In this document: piece after piece, positions 60,675 to 64,000 of the stretch
Numbering within the stretch: the stretch's first letter is position 1
How the letters are laid out: each line of letters begins with the position of its first letter
DNA from: Lysinibacillus sphaericus OT4b.31
GTDB taxonomy: Bacteria; Bacillota; Bacilli; Bacillales_A; Planococcaceae
Direction of reading: 5' to 3'
Assembly (NCBI RefSeq): GCF_000392615.1
Contig: NZ_KB933398.1
Span: 752,391 to 816,390, forward strand
DNA length: 64,000 nt
Notes under the pieces: generated by a model
What the model saw: the letters and a program-made list of their open reading frames with translations, nothing else
Databases searched by the model: none
What the model was told of the DNA's origin: nothing
Position numbers and translations under genes: made by a program

Positions 60675-60703
60675 AGCATCTTAACCAATTTGGCTAAGAT
60701 GCT
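60675..60703. terminator. Isolated hairpin in the 60.4-61.1 kb gap
   Basis: AGCATCTTAACC pairs with GGCTAAGATGCT (one mismatch) around a five-base loop, without a gene directly ahead of it on either strand. The 60434-60674 stretch contains only short frames without ribosome sites. Confidence 0.45.
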
Positions 60704-60722
60704 GATATAACATATTTAGAGT

Positions 60723-60775
60723 AAAAGCCGCGTATGCCGTAGTTATTATAGAAAGTTTTAAACCACCACTCCTCA
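60723..60775 (+). repeat. Intergenic repeat copy 2
   Basis: This matches 58472-58522 over about 50 bases with a few changes (AAAAGCCGCGTATGCCG, TTTAAACCACCACTCCTCAA) but lacks the right arm of the terminator hairpin found in copy 1. The stretch from here to 61158 shows the direct repeat AATACGAACAGAAAATACGA-type sequence near 61058 and no gene. Confidence 0.6.
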
Positions 60776-61158
60776 AAGTGGGTGTTCGCAGAAGTTTTCC
60801 TGCTTATCCTCATTCACCGTGGTGTGAGGCCCGTCATTTCAACTTCAATAATAAAACTCCCTTTTACAGCTTAAAGGTTAAAACTTAATATTGTACGAAC
60901 AATGCAGCCTTTAAGGATATAATACGGCATGATAAACGAACTTGCAAGTAAGATGGTTTTTGAAAAAAAGTCAATGGGCGAGCATTAGAAATCATGGAAA
61001 TTTTTAATATATAATGTAGTGATTACTTGACTTGCTTCATATATTTTTCACAAATACGAACAGAAAATACGAACAACCTTTGCGTAATAGCACTAAGTAT
61101 GTAAAGATAGGAGCATATATAGGATTTACCTAGCAAAAAGTAAAGGGAGGAAGCGGAA

Positions 61159-61503
61159 ATGGCAGCTTATCCAAATTGTCCGAAATGTAAGTCACAATAT
61201 ACGTATGAGGATGGATCAAACTTTGTGTGCCCGGAATGCGCGCATGAGTGGAGTACTACTTTAACAGAGCAGGAGTCAGAGACAGATACATTGATTGTGA
61301 AGGATGCAAATGGCAATCTGTTAGCAGATGGCGATTCAGTAACAGTCATAAAGGACTTAAAGGTAAAAGGTAGTTCTTCGACATTAAAAATTGGTACAAA
61401 GGTAAAGAGCATTCGTCTTGTTGAAGGAGATCACAATATCGATTGCAAAATTGATGGCTTCGGTGCCATGAAATTAAAATCAGAATTCGTGAAAAAATTA
61501 TAA
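61159..61503 (+). CDS. YjdM/PhnA zinc-ribbon protein
   Basis: The 114-residue protein matches the PhnA/YjdM family: an N-terminal zinc ribbon with two Cys pairs ([13 protein letters not shown] and [10 protein letters not shown]) and a C-terminal beta domain ([40 protein letters not shown]). The old name alkylphosphonate utilisation protein came from gene position; the family is not proved to act on phosphonates. AAAGGGAGG precedes the ATG. It is a single gene with a strong terminator behind it. Confidence 0.92.
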   Translation: MAAYPNCPKCKSQYTYEDGSNFVCPECAHEWSTTLTEQESETDTLIVKDANGNLLADGDSVTVIKDLKVKGSSSTLKIGTKVKSIRLVEGDHNIDCKIDGFGAMKLKSEFVKKL

Positions 61504-61610
61504 CAACAGCTAGCAAAGAGTCGAGAAAGTGACTCTTTCAGATGGATGACAAGAGGTTTCAGGAAAAGTATTCCCGAAGCCTTTTGATTTTTTCTGTGGT
61601 TTTTCATGTC

Positions 61611-61651
61611 AAAAAGCGAGTACGCTGATAAAATCAGTGTACTCGCTTTTT
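61611..61651. terminator. Strong hairpin behind the YjdM gene
   Basis: AAAAAGCGAGTACGCTGAT pairs with its complement over 19 positions (one G:U) around a three-base loop. Confidence 0.8.
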
Positions 61652-61794
61652 ATGCTGTTTCTGTATGTCGCATGTCCAAGGAGCGAGCTTATTTGCACAT
61701 TATGTTCCAGAAGCGCTCTCATAATCATTTCAAGTAAAATGTGTTCGTTCTGTAAGTTTTTAACTTAAATGCAAAAGACTTCTAGGGGTATATA

Positions 61795-61960
61795 TAGACA
61801 CCTGCGGCAAAACGAGCTGGGCTAGCCCCCCACACGAAGCATAGTGAAGGAGGAGGCTAGTGGTTCGTCCACGTGTAGCGAATGGCTTTATCCGGACCTG
61901 ATTAGTATAAATAAATCTGAAATAGCCGTTTTACCGTTCGCTTGCGGATCAGAGGAGAAC
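61795..61960. other. GC-richer structured non-coding stretch
   Basis: Within the 61504-61998 gap this part stands out by base composition. It holds the palindrome GGGCTAGCCC, a CCACACG/CGTGTAG pairing and GGTTCGTCCACG. The motif GGTTCGTCC also occurs in the long hairpin at 37828. No frame, tRNA or known RNA is recognised. Confidence 0.3.
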
Positions 61961-61998
61961 TATTTTCATGACTAGTAGCTTTTTAGTTAAGTTGCTTT

Positions 61999-62511
61999 TT
62001 ATCTAAAAAATTTGCGCAAAATGATCGCAATCGCAGAACCGAGTAGGGCAAAAATCGTATGTAAAATAGCAATAAAGGTTGCGCCCAGTAACAATGTACC
62101 AATATCGGATAATGAAGTTTTACCAATATAGAGCGGATTCATTACATTATCAATGATGGCCCATACAAAGACAGGGATAAAGCTAATGGCAAAAACGATC
62201 CAACTATTTTTATAAAACAGATAAGTAAGACAACCAAACAGCGCATAGGACACAACAAAGCCCAGTTGATTTCCAAGAAGGGATGAATTCAAAGCGAACA
62301 TAAAGGAAAGTACAATGAATACCACATGGAAAAAGGATAATGTCTGTTTAAAAGGGATGGTGGGTTTAGGTAATGGCTGTGAATAGGTATACAGCTGACA
62401 ATGTGCGCACGAAGCTATATGTTGCTCAATGAATTTTACAGTATCTGCTTGTAGTGCTTGTTTTATATATAAAGGCAATAAATCTTCTACAATTGAACAT
62501 TCCTGTGACAA
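61999..62511 (-). CDS. Membrane anti-sigma-factor-like protein with zf-HC2 motif
   Basis: The 170-residue protein begins with a putative zinc-finger (zf-HC2) segment (CSIVEDLLPLYIKQAL, then HIASCAHCQLY) typical of zinc-binding anti-sigma factors, followed by about four membrane helices (FFHVVFIVLSFMFALNSSLL through ILHTIFALLGSAIAIIL). No sigma factor gene is adjacent, so the partner must be elsewhere or lost. TTG start at 62511 has GGAGGG six bases ahead. Confidence 0.8.
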   Translation of the reverse strand: MSQECSIVEDLLPLYIKQALQADTVKFIEQHIASCAHCQLYTYSQPLPKPTIPFKQTLSFFHVVFIVLSFMFALNSSLLGNQLGFVVSYALFGCLTYLFYKNSWIVFAISFIPVFVWAIIDNVMNPLYIGKTSLSDIGTLLLGATFIAILHTIFALLGSAIAIILRKFFR

Positions 62512-62566
62512 ACGCTTCCCTCCAATCGATCACTTCTATTATACGACTTTTTTTAGGAAATAAAAA

Positions 62567-62601
62567 AAGCCTTCCGTCGGTCACTTCATTCGGAAAACTC
62601 G
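62567..62601 (-). terminator. Terminator behind the HD phosphohydrolase gene
   Basis: On the minus strand a TTTTCCG/CGGAAGG pairing is followed by TTTTTTTATT, 11 bases past the stop codon at 62612. Confidence 0.6.
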
Positions 62602-62611
62602 TACATGCACA

Positions 62612-63256
62612 TTATTTGATTGTGTCGTCTAAAACTTCATTTGTTAATGCTTGAATATCAATATGTGTTTTCTCTTTCACCGCATCCTTTAATATCTCAG
62701 TTCGAAAATATTGAACTGTTGCTTTCAGAGGAATAGCTAAAAGTTTTGAGAGAGCCATTTGATACATATGAACAAACTCTAAATCCGTGTTACCGCGTTT
62801 TAATTCAGCAAAGGCTTCGTAAAATTGATCTAATTTGTCGGCAAATTCGAGCAAACGTCCTTCTAGTGTTTCATCCTTACCTTCCTTCATGCGCTCAAAA
62901 AAGATAGCCTGAAACTCTTTGGGAATCTCATTGATAATAAACTTTTCCATCATCTTATCTTCAACATGAGCGAGCATTTGCTTAAGCTCGGGGCTTGCAT
63001 GTTTTACGGGTGTCTTAATATCACCGATAAATACTTCAGCAAAATCATGATTGATGGTTTTTTCATATAATGATTTCCAATTTACAGTCGCACCATTCAT
63101 CTCCTCTAGTGTAGCAAAAAACATGGCATATTGAGAAACCTTCCACGAATGAGCTGCCACATTATGTTCCTCAAATTTGAAGCGACCAGGGCAACGGATA
63201 ATGCGCTCTAGATCATTCAGACTTGTAAAAAATTGATGAATTCCTATAATAATCAC
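62612..63256 (-). CDS. YfbR-like HD-domain 5'-nucleotidase
   Basis: The 214-residue protein matches the YfbR-type HD phosphohydrolases: HNVAAHSWKVSQYAMFFATL with the first His, the catalytic doublet in EKTINHDFAEVFIGDI, and LLEFADKLDQFYEAF with the last Asp. Relatives remove phosphate from deoxynucleoside monophosphates. The start is odd: the only standard codon, GTG at 63256, lies inside the AAGGAGTG ribosome site and is followed by ATT ATT ATA, while a stop lies two codons upstream. Translation might begin at one of the ATT/ATA codons. Confidence 0.88.
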   Translation of the reverse strand: MIIIGIHQFFTSLNDLERIIRCPGRFKFEEHNVAAHSWKVSQYAMFFATLEEMNGATVNWKSLYEKTINHDFAEVFIGDIKTPVKHASPELKQMLAHVEDKMMEKFIINEIPKEFQAIFFERMKEGKDETLEGRLLEFADKLDQFYEAFAELKRGNTDLEFVHMYQMALSKLLAIPLKATVQYFRTEILKDAVKEKTHIDIQALTNEVLDDTIK

Positions 63257-63396
63257 TCCTTATTGTTTTATAAGTGCATGTTACTATAATATGTTTCATT
63301 ATGTCTAGGGTTAAACATTTACAAAGGGATTGAGGGCAATTTTTAGAATTGGTTCCCGAAAAAGTGCCCCAAACCCTGAATATTTTAAACGATTAT

Positions 63397-63714
63397 TTTA
63401 GTAATAAGTCTTGCTACCTCTTTTTCCTTATCTTTCAATGGGTGGGCGTAGTAATCTAATACAGTATTATGTTTATCACTAAGATTTTTACACTACTGTC
63501 CCTGGTACACCTTTGCACATAAGATCGTCGCGTATGAGTGCCTTAATCCATGAGGAGTTATTCTTTTAGATATTGCCTTATTATTGTATGCAGTGTATAA
63601 AATGTGGTTTACAAGATTCCTACCTATACATTCAAGTGTTCTTATATTGATAAAGACATGGTCGTGTTTTTTATATTTTATGGCATTTTGAAGTTTTTGT
63701 TCAATGGAGGTAAT
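63397..63714 (-). pseudogene. Tyrosine recombinase (phage integrase) C-terminal remnant
   Basis: The minus strand encodes the catalytic end of a tyrosine recombinase: ISKRITPHGLRHSYATILCA (the HxxR box), then after a frameshift NTVLDYYAHPLKDKEKRG with the active-site tyrosine region and a TAA at 63397. The N-terminal DNA-binding part and first catalytic Arg are missing, and stops lie at both ends. It marks a former phage or integrative element; no attachment repeat or tRNA gene was seen beside it. Confidence 0.75.
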
Positions 63715-63871
63715 CTAACAAAACGGTGGAGAAGATGCTTCTTGTTGAAAATAATGTAGCTAATCACGAAAAATTAAATGCTGTAGGTGTACCAAATGAA
63801 GCAATTAAAATATGGTGATGAAAAACATTCTGTATTTTAGCTTTAGCATTCAGCGACTTACGGAAAAACGC

Positions 63872-63917
63872 GGGCACTAACAGACAGGTAAGTCACCTGT
63901 TTTGTTGGTGCCCCTTT
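63872..63917 (+). terminator. Terminator-like hairpin near the window end
   Basis: GGGCACTAACAGACAGGT pairs with ACCTGTTTTGTTGGTGCCC with small bulges and is followed by CCTTTTAA. A 30-codon plus-strand frame just ahead (about 63727-63819, KLNAVGVPNEAIKIW) may be a gene end or chance; the rest to 64000 is unassigned. Confidence 0.5.
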
Positions 63918-64000
63918 TAATATTTAAAGAGGTGGTGACCTAAGGAATGATTCGATCTAGTGCCAGCATGGCAAAGTGTTTGAGGTAAGCGAGAGCAAGT

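Noticed and set aside
1-64000. CRISPR arrays, toxin-antitoxin pairs and known phage-defence systems
   Set aside because: No regularly spaced repeats were seen. The SNF2 helicase and YqhG pair match housekeeping-type genes, without nuclease or methylase partners.

Overview
The window is low-GC Gram-positive DNA, most likely from a spore-forming member of the Bacillaceae/Planococcaceae, probably Lysinibacillus or a close relative (inference). Supporting signs are a GerA/GerC/GerB germinant-receptor operon, a bacilliredoxin-like YtxJ protein (bacillithiol users), the YjlC-Ndh pair, YpsA, a YqhH/YqhG-type pair, a T-box leader, strong AGGAGG ribosome sites and frequent TTG/GTG starts. No rRNA, tRNA or CRISPR array was found, and no intact mobile element.

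Layout. 1-9 kb: end of a chemotaxis receptor, a small orphan gene, YpsA, a DUF418 membrane protein with an overlapping 31-codon reading frame, a two-component system, and a TetR regulator divergent from a DHA2 drug exporter. 9-15 kb: a fold-back repeat next to a 22-codon dehydrogenase remnant, an MMPL exporter divergent from its TetR regulator, then YjlC and NADH dehydrogenase behind a leader holding a 32-codon reading frame and a terminator hairpin. 15-20 kb: permease, aldehyde dehydrogenase and iron alcohol dehydrogenase, preceded by a LacI-type regulator gene and three matching operators. 20-31 kb: mixed genes, including an unrecognised 424-residue protein, a MocR-type regulator lacking its PLP lysine, an ATP-grasp protein, and an ABC exporter downstream of a LytTR regulator fused to a degenerate ABC ATPase.

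31-41 kb is the main accessory catabolic cluster: an alpha/beta hydrolase, two carboxymuconolactone-decarboxylase-like proteins with opposite domain order, a two-subunit CoA transferase, thiolase, a short-chain fatty acid permease, 3-hydroxyacyl-CoA dehydrogenase, a zinc dehydrogenase and a cyclase-family metal hydrolase. The inferred job is import of a short acid, activation by CoA transfer, and oxidation and cleavage to acetyl-CoA; the substrate is unknown. A second, simpler acetoacetate-type unit (permease, LysR regulator, CoA transferase A/B) lies at 46.5-50.5 kb.

41-46 kb holds a SNF2 helicase with a YqhG-like partner, an SRPBCC-ArsR operon with a perfect 20-bp inverted repeat over its promoter, and a LysE exporter. 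50-53 kb: a T-box-controlled MFS transporter, a VOC protein and a YtxJ-like protein. 53-58 kb: a lipoprotein and a four-gene germinant-receptor operon including the small D subunit. 59-64 kb: nucleoside transporter, YjdM/PhnA protein, anti-sigma-like protein, HD phosphohydrolase and a decayed tyrosine recombinase.

Two internally deleted IS1182-like remnants (27.4-27.9 and 46.0-46.5 kb) and five copies of a fold-back repeat with conserved flanks make up most of the non-coding DNA in those gaps.
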